Positions 32,754 through 41,225 of a stretch of 64,000 nt of DNA are shown here, piece by piece (position 1 is the first letter of the stretch; every line of letters begins with the position of its first letter). The stretch spans positions 169,682 to 233,681 of the forward strand of contig NZ_CALIZG010000023.1 in the NCBI RefSeq assembly GCF_938028775.1, read 5' to 3'. This DNA is from Mogibacterium diversum_A. Lineage in GTDB: Bacteria; Bacillota; Clostridia; Peptostreptococcales; Anaerovoracaceae. The position numbers and the translations under genes are program-made. Under the pieces are notes generated by a model. It was not told the DNA's origin and searched no databases. It saw only the letters and a program-made list of their open reading frames with translations.

Positions 32754-34673
32754 TTAAAATAAGTTCTTAATATAAGTGCTGTACGCACTTCTAAGCTCCT
32801 CGATTTTCTCCTGAATAAGCAGCTCATATCTAGACGCCGCATCAAAATCCGCAGAATCAATCGCTTCTCTCGCAAGCGTCAAAATCGATTTGCTATCGAT
32901 GGAGTCCTTGCCGAGCGCAATGCGCAGGCTGTTGACCCTTCTCCAGTTCATTATATCATAATCAGTCGCTTCGAGCTCATTATGTCTCTTCTTGCAGTTT
33001 CTGACAAAATCCATTGAATTAGGCAAAATCCTATCGCGGAACTCCATAACCCACTTCATAGACATCTGTGCACGGTATGACATAATCACATCCTTAGCCG
33101 TCTCATCTCCGCCTGTAAGCTTAGCGAGTTCATCTTCGTGTGTGTCAAATGCCTTCAAATTCTCCCATACCGTAGCAGGTGCTTTTCCGAAAAGCTTTTC
33201 TCTCTCTCTCTTCGTGAAGCATTCGAAAACGTTGAGCTCACTCCTATATTCCCTGTCCTTTGCTAGATAGAAGTCTTTTTCTCCTGCTTTTTTAGAGATA
33301 GATACTGCGAGTTCTGTTGGTGTCTTGCCATTAGAGAGAACCGCCTCAATGCCATCTAGCATAAGCATGAACGACGCTCCCACAACCAGATAAGTGTTGC
33401 TATGAGGGTTAGGCGACCTGAGCTCAAACCTTGTAGCCATAGGGTTGTTCTGGTCTCTGACTAATCCGATCAGAACCGTTCTATTTCTAGAAGGTGTTAC
33501 GCAGTCCTTACCCAGCGAGGTTACGATGCAGACCGGAGCCTCGTATCCTGGCTTTAGCCTTCTAAATGCATCATGCGTCTGTGCCACGAAAGGATTTAAA
33601 AGCTCGTAGTTATTTAAAATTCCCATGAGCGCTCCGAATCCAACAGGACTCATATATTCGTTCATTCTATCCTTTGACTCAAATAGATTTACGACCTTTC
33701 CCGACTTAAGCCTTGCAGATACACCGAGGTGAGTATGTTCTCCGCTACCTGCAACGCCTGGCATAGGTTTTGCAAGGAATGTTACCTCCAGGTTGTTAGC
33801 CCTAAATACATCCCTCACTATGTGCTTAATCTGACCTTCATTATCCCCAGCCTGCACTGGCGATGAGTATTTCCAGTCAATCTCAAGCTGCTCCATGATA
33901 TGGTCATAGCTTCCAGAATTGCCCATCTTAGCTCTTACTCCGCCGACCTCCTTGTGTCCCATCTCGACACCGAAGCCATAGCGGTCAAGTATCTCGAGCG
34001 TCTGCTCAAGAGCTGTATTTACAGGTCCTATAGTCCTCTTCCAGTACTGCTCCTTAAGCTCCTGCGAAGTGGAAAGCTGATCTCTGTCCGCTTTGTCATC
34101 TGGGGTTTTTACCCAGAACTCGAGCTCAGTTGCACTAGTTAGGTTAATCTCTTCAATATCGTCTATCGAATTAATGCCGTCTAGGTACTCGACTACATAT
34201 GGATACTGCTTCAGCATCTCCATGAGTCTTGTCTTGAACTTGCGTATAGAATCCTTGCAGAAAATTCTCGATCCAACCATCCTATCATTGTTGTGTCTTA
34301 GGAATGATGGAATCCTCAGTGTACCGACTGGCAAGCCGGTCGCAAAATCCATGTTGCTGAAATTATACTCGACGTACCAATTCACATTCTTATCTGGAAG
34401 TATGTCAACTCTGGCATTCGCAAGATTTGCAATCTCAGGTAGCGCTACGCTGGATCCGTCGGTCTGAACACCGTTTTCAAGAAGCTTCTCCATATCATCG
34501 ATGAATGTCTTGATAGGAATTTTCTCATCCGTAAAATGACCACCAAGGTCAACGCCCGCAAATGACACGAACTTGACCTCCGTATGTGCACGAAGCACAT
34601 TTGCTACCGCTTCAACTCCATGTTCTTCAGCAGGAATTGTAAAGAGCATCTTTTCCAAATCGAAATTTATCAT
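32754..34673 (-). CDS. glnA: Glutamine synthetase, long clostridial form
   Basis: This 639-aa enzyme makes glutamine from glutamate, ammonia and ATP. Glutamine synthetase motifs: the N-terminal grasp region (VKFVSFAGVDLGGHFTDEKI), YEYNF-like ATFGLPVGTLR region, SATELEFWV (metal Glu), MGHKEVGGVRAKM, GVAGSGEHTHLGVSA (ammonium/ATP region), and SRNRTVLIGLVRD with RFELRSPNPHSNTY. It is about 190 residues longer than GSI-type enzymes, with extra helical C-terminal sequence; similar long forms occur in anaerobic Firmicutes. Subtype assignment is uncertain. Likely cotranscribed with serS. Confidence 0.88.
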   Translation of the reverse strand: MINFDLEKMLFTIPAEEHGVEAVANVLRAHTEVKFVSFAGVDLGGHFTDEKIPIKTFIDDMEKLLENGVQTDGSSVALPEIANLANARVDILPDKNVNWYVEYNFSNMDFATGLPVGTLRIPSFLRHNNDRMVGSRIFCKDSIRKFKTRLMEMLKQYPYVVEYLDGINSIDDIEEINLTSATELEFWVKTPDDKADRDQLSTSQELKEQYWKRTIGPVNTALEQTLEILDRYGFGVEMGHKEVGGVRAKMGNSGSYDHIMEQLEIDWKYSSPVQAGDNEGQIKHIVRDVFRANNLEVTFLAKPMPGVAGSGEHTHLGVSARLKSGKVVNLFESKDRMNEYMSPVGFGALMGILNNYELLNPFVAQTHDAFRRLKPGYEAPVCIVTSLGKDCVTPSRNRTVLIGLVRDQNNPMATRFELRSPNPHSNTYLVVGASFMLMLDGIEAVLSNGKTPTELAVSISKKAGEKDFYLAKDREYRSELNVFECFTKREREKLFGKAPATVWENLKAFDTHEDELAKLTGGDETAKDVIMSYRAQMSMKWVMEFRDRILPNSMDFVRNCKKRHNELEATDYDIMNWRRVNSLRIALGKDSIDSKSILTLAREAIDSADFDAASRYELLIQEKIEELRSAYSTYIKNLF

Positions 34674-34720
34674 AACATCTCCTTATCTCGCAAAGTAAAA
34701 AGTAATTTGATCCTAGCTTC

Positions 34721-37693
34721 CTATCCAGCAAGCTGATCGAGATATCCAGACAGCTCATCTAGATACTCGCCATAAGCCTTCCAGTCCCCATTTTTCTGGG
34801 CCTTCACGGCATTATCATACGCCTCCTTGGCTTTGCCAATCAGCTCTTTCTGGTTACTGGAGCCACTAGCCCCATCGGAACCTCCTGAAGAATTGCTGCT
34901 AACACTGCCCGAATTCCCTGCGCCATCTCCAAATAAACTCTCAAGCGCCTCATCCAGTGTAGATGCGTATGCTATCTTGTCTCCGTAAGCGACTATTACC
35001 CTCTTAACCTCAGGTATCGCTTGATTTGAGGCCTCGAGATATACCGGCTCTACGTACATTATAGAATTATTTACAGGAATTATAAACATGTCGCCACGTT
35101 TATACGTAGTCCCTGATGAATTCCATAACGAGAACTCCTTGGCAATCTCAGAGTTCTGATCTATCTGCGCTTCAACCTGCATTGGACCGTATACGGTCTT
35201 GTTCTTAGGGAACTTATATACAACGAGCTTGCCGTATTCATCTCCGTCATTTCTCGCCATCATGATCGCCGTCATGTTCTGCTTCGACTTAGGAGTGAAC
35301 GGAATCATATTTATAAACTCTTCACGCTTTTCTCCCGGTAGATTAAATATGAAGAAGCTCGAACTCATCGGTCTCTCTTTTGTGCCATATATCTGATTTG
35401 CAACATCCCAGAGATCTTCCTTCTGATAGAAGACCTTGACTTCATTCATATGATACTTGGTGTAAGCACCCGCCTGGATATTGAGGAGCGTCGATGGATA
35501 CTTAAAATGCTTCTTCAATCCCGAAGGAATCTTATCCTTACCCTTGAATAGCGTCGGGTATATCTTCGCATACGTCTTTGCAATCGGATCCTTATCATCC
35601 ACAACGTAGTAATTTACATCTCCATTGTAAGCATCAACAACCACCTTGATCGAGTTTCTGATATAATTCGTAGTCCCAATCTGACCCGAATAAGGCTCAG
35701 AATACGGATAGTTGCTGCTAGTCGTATACGCATCTATAACCCAGTACAGCCTACCATCCACGATGGTCATGTAAGGGTCCTTCTCATACTCGAGGTACGG
35801 CAAAATTTTATTTACCCTCTCAAGAATATTTCTATTGATGATTATCCTCGAATCCGAGTTGATATTCCTTGACACGAGCATCTGCATGCTTCCCTCTCTG
35901 ATTGAAAACAGCAGTCTGCTTAAAATTCCGAGCTTTATACCTGCCTTGCCCTTGTACTTGGTATACTTGTTGTTATTCCCATCTGGGTAATCGAATTCCT
36001 GCTCATCCCCATTGACGATTATATAGTTGTTCGTGAGCTCACCGAAATAGATCTCAGGTCTCTTAATCTTTATTTCAGGAATATTTGACTCAGGTGGAAT
36101 ATTTTTTACGAGCACATCCGGTTGTCCGCTTGAAGTTACGGAGTTAACCTTGGATAGCGCAACCCCATAACCATGAGTGTACTTCAAATGCTTGTTAATC
36201 CATGTATCGCTAATCTTGGCTTCGTTAATCTCACGCGCCGACAGATATACCTGCGTTTCAGAACTATTTATATCGTATCTATCCACATCTACATCATTGA
36301 AATCGTAATACTGGCGAATACTCTGGGTTTGATTGTAGTAGTCCTTTACAGGCTCATAGTCGTTGATTCTGATGTTACTGATAGTTGGTTTGTTACTAGC
36401 TATATCTGCAGCTGTCAGATTGTTCTGTGCTGCAAAAGAATCGACCTTAACCTTGTCTAGACCGTACGCATGATTTGTATATTGGATGTTATTCTTGATG
36501 TATTTGCTTTCTTTGTTGATTTCATCTGGAGCAACTATCAGGCTCTGAACACCTACTTTAAGAATAGTTCCGAGGAAAAGCACCCCTATTATGAGCATCG
36601 GAACTCTAGCGAGCTTAAGATATTCTTTCTTATGCACGTGCCTTACCAAGCTAATCGCCCCAACTACCGCTAAAATCATAACCAGCAGATATACTTTTTG
36701 CGTAATAGCAATATCCGTAAATCCAGCACCATACACCGTTCCAGTATGTGCATGTAAGAGTGTGAACTGCTTTAATACGAAGTGGATTCCTAGCATAACG
36801 TAGAAAACAACGCCTAAAATCATCGCCTTACCAGAGGCTAGGCTAAATAGATGGTCCACATTTGACCGATTGACTTCGCGTTTATTCTCTCTATGTTTCT
36901 TAGCTTGCTCCTTCGCTTTACCCGTAAATCCTTTTATGACTCTCGCGACATCATCTAAAGGGTCTCTCTTGCCGAACGGAATACTATTATCGGGACGTCC
37001 TCTCCTAACTTCATCATCTGCCGAAGCTTCATCTACTGCCTGTGCCTCTTTCGCTGCATCATCTGCTTCAAGATCCTCAAAGACATCCTTCTTGTCGAAA
37101 ATATCCGGTTTCCTTACCGAAAGCAAAACGGCATAGTAAATTAACGTTACAATAACCACTCCGACAATAACGAATATCGCGATTGAATTAAGCTTAGTTA
37201 AAAACTCAAGTTTAAATATATAGAACGAAATATCTAGTCCAAAAATTGGATCCTTTAATCCGAACTTTGAGGAGTTCGCAAACATGAGAAATGATTGCCA
37301 CGTGCTCGTAGCCGATACAAACGCTGCCACAACTCCGAAAATCACAGATATTACCCACGATAACACGTTTAGCTTGTGCATATCCGGAATTTCGTGTGAT
37401 TCTATCTTACTAAAATATCCCTTTCTAAGGCTATTTAGATAAACTCGCACCAAAAGCCCTGAAAGCACGAATATTACAATCCCGAGCTTTAACTCTGTTG
37501 CAAGCTGCGTCCAAAAGACTCTAGTAAAGCCAAGTTCTCTAAACCACATCCAGTCTGTGAGAAAACCGACACTTCTACCGACTATAACTATCACAAAAAT
37601 TGCTATAACAAGTAGCTTTCCAAAGACATTCCTTCGCTTACCTTCACCATTAAATGTGTACGTAACTTTTCCTTTTTTCTTATCCTTAGCCAT
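34721..37693 (-). CDS. UPF0182 family large membrane protein
   Basis: This protein of about 990 aa has seven N-terminal membrane helices (to about residue 390; WMWFRELGFTRVFWTQLATE between the first two is a UPF0182 signature) and a large extracellular part with KYTHGYGVALSKVNSVTSSG, PEIYFGELTNNYIIVN and IVDGRLYWVIDAYTTSSNYP, also family hallmarks. A Ser/Gly linker and a C-terminal coiled coil follow. Function of UPF0182 is unknown. Although an ATG lies at 37711, I choose 37693 (MAKDKKKGK), with GGAGAAA at 6 nt. It follows the zinc-ribbon gene and precedes glnA. Confidence 0.9.
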   Translation of the reverse strand: MAKDKKKGKVTYTFNGEGKRRNVFGKLLVIAIFVIVIVGRSVGFLTDWMWFRELGFTRVFWTQLATELKLGIVIFVLSGLLVRVYLNSLRKGYFSKIESHEIPDMHKLNVLSWVISVIFGVVAAFVSATSTWQSFLMFANSSKFGLKDPIFGLDISFYIFKLEFLTKLNSIAIFVIVGVVIVTLIYYAVLLSVRKPDIFDKKDVFEDLEADDAAKEAQAVDEASADDEVRRGRPDNSIPFGKRDPLDDVARVIKGFTGKAKEQAKKHRENKREVNRSNVDHLFSLASGKAMILGVVFYVMLGIHFVLKQFTLLHAHTGTVYGAGFTDIAITQKVYLLVMILAVVGAISLVRHVHKKEYLKLARVPMLIIGVLFLGTILKVGVQSLIVAPDEINKESKYIKNNIQYTNHAYGLDKVKVDSFAAQNNLTAADIASNKPTISNIRINDYEPVKDYYNQTQSIRQYYDFNDVDVDRYDINSSETQVYLSAREINEAKISDTWINKHLKYTHGYGVALSKVNSVTSSGQPDVLVKNIPPESNIPEIKIKRPEIYFGELTNNYIIVNGDEQEFDYPDGNNNKYTKYKGKAGIKLGILSRLLFSIREGSMQMLVSRNINSDSRIIINRNILERVNKILPYLEYEKDPYMTIVDGRLYWVIDAYTTSSNYPYSEPYSGQIGTTNYIRNSIKVVVDAYNGDVNYYVVDDKDPIAKTYAKIYPTLFKGKDKIPSGLKKHFKYPSTLLNIQAGAYTKYHMNEVKVFYQKEDLWDVANQIYGTKERPMSSSFFIFNLPGEKREEFINMIPFTPKSKQNMTAIMMARNDGDEYGKLVVYKFPKNKTVYGPMQVEAQIDQNSEIAKEFSLWNSSGTTYKRGDMFIIPVNNSIMYVEPVYLEASNQAIPEVKRVIVAYGDKIAYASTLDEALESLFGDGAGNSGSVSSNSSGGSDGASGSSNQKELIGKAKEAYDNAVKAQKNGDWKAYGEYLDELSGYLDQLAG

Positions 37694-37713
37694 AATTTCT
37701 CCAAAAACCACAT

Positions 37714-37746
37714 AATGCAGCGGTAGCCATCAAGCCTGCCGCTGCA
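37714..37746. repeat. Inverted repeat between zinc-ribbon and UPF0182 genes
   Basis: ATGCAGCGG and CCGCTGCAT form a 9-bp perfect stem around a loop of about 15 nt. No T-run follows, so it may be an mRNA processing or stability element, or a weak attenuator. Confidence 0.4.
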
Positions 37747-37764
37747 TATACGTATAAATCACCC

Positions 37765-40338
37765 TTATAGTAGCAATTCAGAATTATCACCCAGCGATGC
37801 GAAATTTGTAAACTTTCCAATCACTTCGCTGATTCGCTGCGCAACACTGCTGTCCGGCGCAAAGTTAAGTATTAGTATCACAACCAATAGCAGAACTAGC
37901 AAGATTGCTACGATAACCGCAATTACCGTTAGAACTCCGCCTTTGCGCGACTCTTCATCGTCATCGTCGACTACAGACGGTGCTACACTGCTTGCCTTAC
38001 TTGCCGTATTAACTGCAGCCTGAGCTGGCGAACTAACTAGAGTTGTCGCAGCAGTAATAGGTTCAGTAACATTAGCGCTATTACTGAGTTCTGATCCTGC
38101 ATCCTTCTTTGCTGCTTCAAGCTTAGCTGACTCGGCCTTAACTGCAGCTTCGACTGTCTCATGATGGGCTTCAGATGGAGTTTCTTCAGTTTCTTCCTCA
38201 TCCTGATACTCAGCTAGCACATCCTCCATAAGCGTATAGTCAGCACTGCCATCTTGCAGTTTCTTATATTCCTCATCAAGAAGCTGCTGGAACTCTTCAT
38301 TCTTACGATAGAGAGTATAGAACTTGTCTATCTTACGAGTTGCCTCCATCCCTGCATCATCAACATCTGTACCAAAGAGATCCTTCTGTAGATCGTCAAT
38401 CGACATAACCTCTTCTTGATTTAGATCCTCGTTATCCTCTTCCACAGCTGAAGTGTTAGCATCTGCTACATCTTCTGCAGAGAACAGCATATCAGCCTCT
38501 TCATCTGGTTCATCATCAATTGTATCGAATCCTAAAGCAGCCAATTCTGCCTCTAAGCTAGTTAAATCAGAGCGAGCCCCTGTCTCTGTAGCATTTGCTT
38601 CAGTCTCCGCCTCAGCCTTCACCTGTACAGGCTCCTGCACTAGTTCTTCGGCCGAAACAACTTCTCTTGCTGGCAGTTCAACTGTTTCTGAAGTGTCTTT
38701 GCCGAGAAGTTCTGCTAGACGCTTCTGCAGGTTTGCAATTTCACTTTCTATAGCCTTTGCAGCTGCTAGCTCAGCATCCTCAGCCTTTTCAGCAGGTGCT
38801 GAAGCTACCTCTACGGTTTCTGATGCTGCATTTACGGGCTCTGCCAGTGATGGTTTTGAAGCTATTTCTGCAGTTGGTTCTGAAACTGGCTCCGCAGCAA
38901 CTTCTGTAGCTACTGGCTCCTCTTGCTCTTTTGGTTCAGTCGAAGTTTCCGAAACTGCTGCAACTGCTTCTGTAGCTGCATCATCACTAGTATCATGCGA
39001 ATCAACTGCTTCAGCAGTCTCTAATGCCACCGGCTTATCAGCCTTTTCTGTCTCTTCATCCATGTATAGTTCAGAGTAGTTGACAGGCTCCTCATAAGGA
39101 ACATCTATGTCATCATTACCGAATGCGAAATCATCTGCTTCTGCTGTAGATTCAGTTTCAGGTTCAAGTTCGTAGTCCGTCTCTGGCTCTTTGTTATCAT
39201 CTGTAAGCTCATCGTACGAGAATGTCTCTGGCTCATCATCGTCATCCTCATCATCGAGATCAAATTCCTCAGCTTCAGCGCGTTCCTGTGCACGCGAAAC
39301 CCTGCTTGGCTTCACGTAGTCGAGATACTGGCTTACAGTCTCCTCATCTTCATCTGTATCTTCAATATCAATATCAAAGTTGAATAAATCATCGTCTGAT
39401 TTGTCTGCATGAACATCTTCTTTATCAGCGTCCTCATGGTTACCGATAAATGCAGAAAGCTCTGTCTCAAATTCATCTTCTGGAAGCTTAAACTCGTCCC
39501 TAGTGTCAGCTGCGGACACATGAACCATATCATCAACGAAGTTATGTGGTGGCTCTGCTTGGAACACTTCCTCGTGCGACTTGCGGCGAGCACTTAGATA
39601 CTCATCAAAATCCGCAGAAGCTGCATCTAGTCTATGCGAAACTTCCTTCTCATCCATCTCGCTTGCCTGCTTCTCCAGTTCAGCAACGATATCGTCCTTG
39701 AGTTCTGTGTATCCCTGAGTGTGCTCCCTTTCTTCATTAGGTAGAATAGAATCACTAAAATCAGAGTCAGCCGAAACGGATGCTTCTTCAGCTTCCTTCG
39801 CAGCCTTCTCTCGCTCTTCTTTTTCCTGCTTCATGACCTCTATGAAGTTCATAGTGCGTCCGTGACCAGATGCCGGAGCAGCTGCGGAATCACGCTTTAG
39901 AATTTCCTCGAGGGAATCCGGCTCCTCAGCCTTATGCGCAGGCTCAGCAGTATTGTGCCTATCCCGATCATTATTAACTGAACTGAACGACTGTGTTACG
40001 GTTTCAGCTTCCTCATCGTCAATCCCAGTTGTCTCCCAAGGGGATCTGATTTTCTTAGTAGGTTTCTTATGGCTCTCCTCAATTACAGAGCTCCAATCGA
40101 AAGAAACCGAACTTGTTTTCTTCTTAGGCTCCTTAATCTCTAAATCCTCGGATCCGAAATTAAAGTCGAACTTCGTAGAAGATTCTCTCTTGTCCATCAT
40201 ATTTCCTTCTCTATTCGACGAACTAAACGCTGTATGTTCGTGTACTGATGGTTCTGCATCAAGGCTCAATCTTGCACCACATACACTGCAAAATTTAGCG
40301 CCTTCTGTTACTTCATTGCCACAATTGCTACAGAACAT
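37765..40338 (-). CDS. Zinc-ribbon, acidic, single-pass membrane protein
   Basis: This 857-aa protein starts with a double-CxxC zinc ribbon (MFCSNCGNEVTEGAKFCSVC). About 700 very acidic residues follow (Glu/Asp/Ala/Ser-rich, likely disordered; e.g. EDTDEDEETVSQYLD), then a membrane helix near residue 815 (VLTVIAVIVAILLVLLLVVI) and a short tail. The N-terminus should face the cytoplasm. There is no known family for the acidic part. Zinc-ribbon membrane proteins of this build are common in Clostridia, with no fixed role. It has its own promoter at 40425-40453 and precedes the UPF0182 gene. Confidence 0.75.
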   Translation of the reverse strand: MFCSNCGNEVTEGAKFCSVCGARLSLDAEPSVHEHTAFSSSNREGNMMDKRESSTKFDFNFGSEDLEIKEPKKKTSSVSFDWSSVIEESHKKPTKKIRSPWETTGIDDEEAETVTQSFSSVNNDRDRHNTAEPAHKAEEPDSLEEILKRDSAAAPASGHGRTMNFIEVMKQEKEEREKAAKEAEEASVSADSDFSDSILPNEEREHTQGYTELKDDIVAELEKQASEMDEKEVSHRLDAASADFDEYLSARRKSHEEVFQAEPPHNFVDDMVHVSAADTRDEFKLPEDEFETELSAFIGNHEDADKEDVHADKSDDDLFNFDIDIEDTDEDEETVSQYLDYVKPSRVSRAQERAEAEEFDLDDEDDDDEPETFSYDELTDDNKEPETDYELEPETESTAEADDFAFGNDDIDVPYEEPVNYSELYMDEETEKADKPVALETAEAVDSHDTSDDAATEAVAAVSETSTEPKEQEEPVATEVAAEPVSEPTAEIASKPSLAEPVNAASETVEVASAPAEKAEDAELAAAKAIESEIANLQKRLAELLGKDTSETVELPAREVVSAEELVQEPVQVKAEAETEANATETGARSDLTSLEAELAALGFDTIDDEPDEEADMLFSAEDVADANTSAVEEDNEDLNQEEVMSIDDLQKDLFGTDVDDAGMEATRKIDKFYTLYRKNEEFQQLLDEEYKKLQDGSADYTLMEDVLAEYQDEEETEETPSEAHHETVEAAVKAESAKLEAAKKDAGSELSNSANVTEPITAATTLVSSPAQAAVNTASKASSVAPSVVDDDDEESRKGGVLTVIAVIVAILLVLLLVVILILNFAPDSSVAQRISEVIGKFTNFASLGDNSELLL

Positions 40339-40424
40339 TGTTACCTCCCAAATCCACTAAAAACACTCGAGCGAGAAACTCGCTTTTGTGCTGGTTGTCA
40401 ATCTTCTATAAAGATTCATTGGAA

Positions 40425-40453
40425 ATTATACAACAAGGATAAGTTAATAGCAA
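40425..40453 (-). promoter_or_regulatory. Promoter of the zinc-ribbon gene
   Basis: TTGCTA (40448-40453), 17 bp, TATAAT (40425-40430) on minus, about 85 bp before the start codon. Confidence 0.7.
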
Positions 40454-40519
40454 GATTTCGCTTGCGATTAGTGGAATTCGCGCAATAAATACATAATTTT
40501 ATACAAAATTATCGTCATT

Positions 40520-40549
40520 TTGTACTATCTTTTCCGCCTTTTTTATGAT
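40520..40549 (+). promoter_or_regulatory. Promoter of the ncRNA candidate
   Basis: TTGTAC (40520-40525), 18 bp, TATGAT (40544-40549) on plus; start of transcription expected near 40556. Confidence 0.5.
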
Positions 40550-40555
40550 AACATT

Positions 40556-40673
40556 ATCCGTCAAGAGGCACGCGCAACATCAATAGATAGGAATTAGTCC
40601 CACCCGTGTTCCTATTTATTGTGGAAATATTGTATTTCCTGCACCTGTTTTAAATCGCGCTGCTTCTTTTTTT
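40556..40673 (+). ncRNA. Candidate stand-alone structured RNA, ~118 nt
   Basis: A closing stem (GAGGCA and GCGC at 40565-40575 with GCGC and TGCTTC at 40657-40666, one bulge) is followed at once by seven T, so the outer stem itself ends transcription. Inside are a 13-bp hairpin (CAATAGATAGGAA / TTCCTATTTATTG) with a C-rich loop containing AGTCCCACCC, and a 7-bp hairpin (GGAAATA / TATTTCC). A matching promoter lies upstream. The shape is a three-way junction. It is too short for 6S RNA and lacks the SRP loop. The UCCC-type loop could bind Shine-Dalgarno sequences (inference). Confidence 0.5.
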
Positions 40674-40879
40674 ATTGTATCATGATTGATTTTGCTAAGG
40701 TTTAGTTATTGTGATGAATTGAAATGTTTTTAACGTATTTTATAAATACATTTGTGTATGAACGATAAGATATAAGCAAATAAAATTGCTTATGCACATC
40801 ACACGCCCTATCTGAATGCATGCGCAACTAAACGCTTAAATTAAATTCTAATTTAATTCGATTTATTTCAAACTTTTTC

Positions 40880-40908
40880 TTGACTGCCTTATAAATCAAT
40901 GCTAGACT
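40880..40908 (+). promoter_or_regulatory. Promoter of tRNA-Lys
   Basis: TTGACT (40880-40885), 17 bp, TAGACT (40903-40908) with extended -10 TGC. Confidence 0.65.
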
Positions 40909-40938
40909 ATATAAGCTGTTAAGCAAACAACCTAATAT

Positions 40939-41014
40939 GTGTGATTAGCTCAGCTGGCAGAGCACCTGACTCTTAATCAGGGTGTCCAGGGTTCGAACCC
41001 CTGATCACGCACCA
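40939..41014 (+). tRNA. tRNA-Lys (CTT)
   Basis: The full cloverleaf is visible: acceptor GTGTGAT/ATCACGC (one G-U pair), D-arm TTAGCTCAGCTGGCAGAGCA, anticodon stem CCTGA/TCAGG with loop CTCTTAA (anticodon CTT), T-arm with GGTTCGAACCC, discriminator A and encoded CCA. The prophage begins directly after it, so its 3' half is the likely attachment site. The gene is intact. Confidence 0.97.
40985..41014. other. Probable prophage attachment site (att) in tRNA-Lys 3' end
   Basis: The T-arm and acceptor end of tRNA-Lys form the border of the prophage. Many tyrosine integrases use this position. A second copy should lie at the far end of the prophage, outside the window. Confidence 0.5.
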
Positions 41015-41018
41015 CGTA

Positions 41019-41050
41019 AAACATCGTAATTCCAACGAGTTACGGTGTTT
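41019..41050 (+). terminator. Terminator after tRNA-Lys
   Basis: AAACATCGTAA pairs with TTACGGTGTTT (11 bp, one G-U), loop of 10 nt, then TTCTTT. Confidence 0.7.
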
Positions 41051-41086
41051 TTCTTTATTGTTAGAGTTTACCCTTATTGTCGATAT

Positions 41087-41131
41087 TACCACCTAATACC
41101 ACATGTCGGTGTGGTACAAAGTGTGGTATTT
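41087..41131. promoter_or_regulatory. Clustered TACCAC/GTGGTA repeats near the prophage end
   Basis: ATTACCACC and AATACCACA on one side face GTGTGGTAC and TGTGGTATT on the other; AATACCACA (41095-41103) and TGTGGTATT (41122-41130) are exact inverses. Four short sites within 45 bp beside the presumed att core look like integrase arm or excisionase sites. The outer pair could also act as a terminator (T-run follows). Confidence 0.45.
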
Positions 41132-41161
41132 TTTTCATCATATTTGAGATAATAAAAAAGA

Positions 41162-41176
41162 GAGGGCATAGCCCTC
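41162..41176 (-). terminator. Terminator of the prophage lysis genes
   Basis: GAGGGC / GCCCTC stem with 3-nt loop; on minus CTCTTTTTTATT follows. It lies about 50 bp after the endolysin stop codon. Confidence 0.75.
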
Positions 41177-41225
41177 CCTCGTATATCTATTCTCCTCATC
41201 TGCTCTATTAATACGTAAATATCAG

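Larger units (their letters stand above)
40339..40938. other. Intergenic region with ncRNA candidate and two promoters
   Basis: These 600 bp contain the zinc-ribbon promoter (minus), a complete promoter-RNA-terminator unit on plus (40520-40673), a short hairpin around 40775-40795 (AAGCAA/TTGCTT), an AT-rich palindromic stretch near 40845-40865, and the tRNA promoter. No protein gene is visible. Confidence 0.6.

Noticed and set aside
38453..39079. 208-aa plus-strand Ser/Ala-rich ORF
   Set aside because: It is the antisense of the acidic low-complexity part of the zinc-ribbon protein, where Glu/Ala codons give long open complements.
40590..40615. T-box-like GGGTGGGAC on the minus strand
   Set aside because: The rest of a T-box (specifier loop, ACCGCG after GGGTGG) is missing and the downstream gene is not an aminoacyl-tRNA or amino-acid gene.
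40556..40673. 6S RNA or SRP RNA identity for the structured RNA
   Set aside because: It is too short for Firmicute 6S RNA, has a different bubble layout, and the conserved SRP GGAAGGA-type loop is absent.
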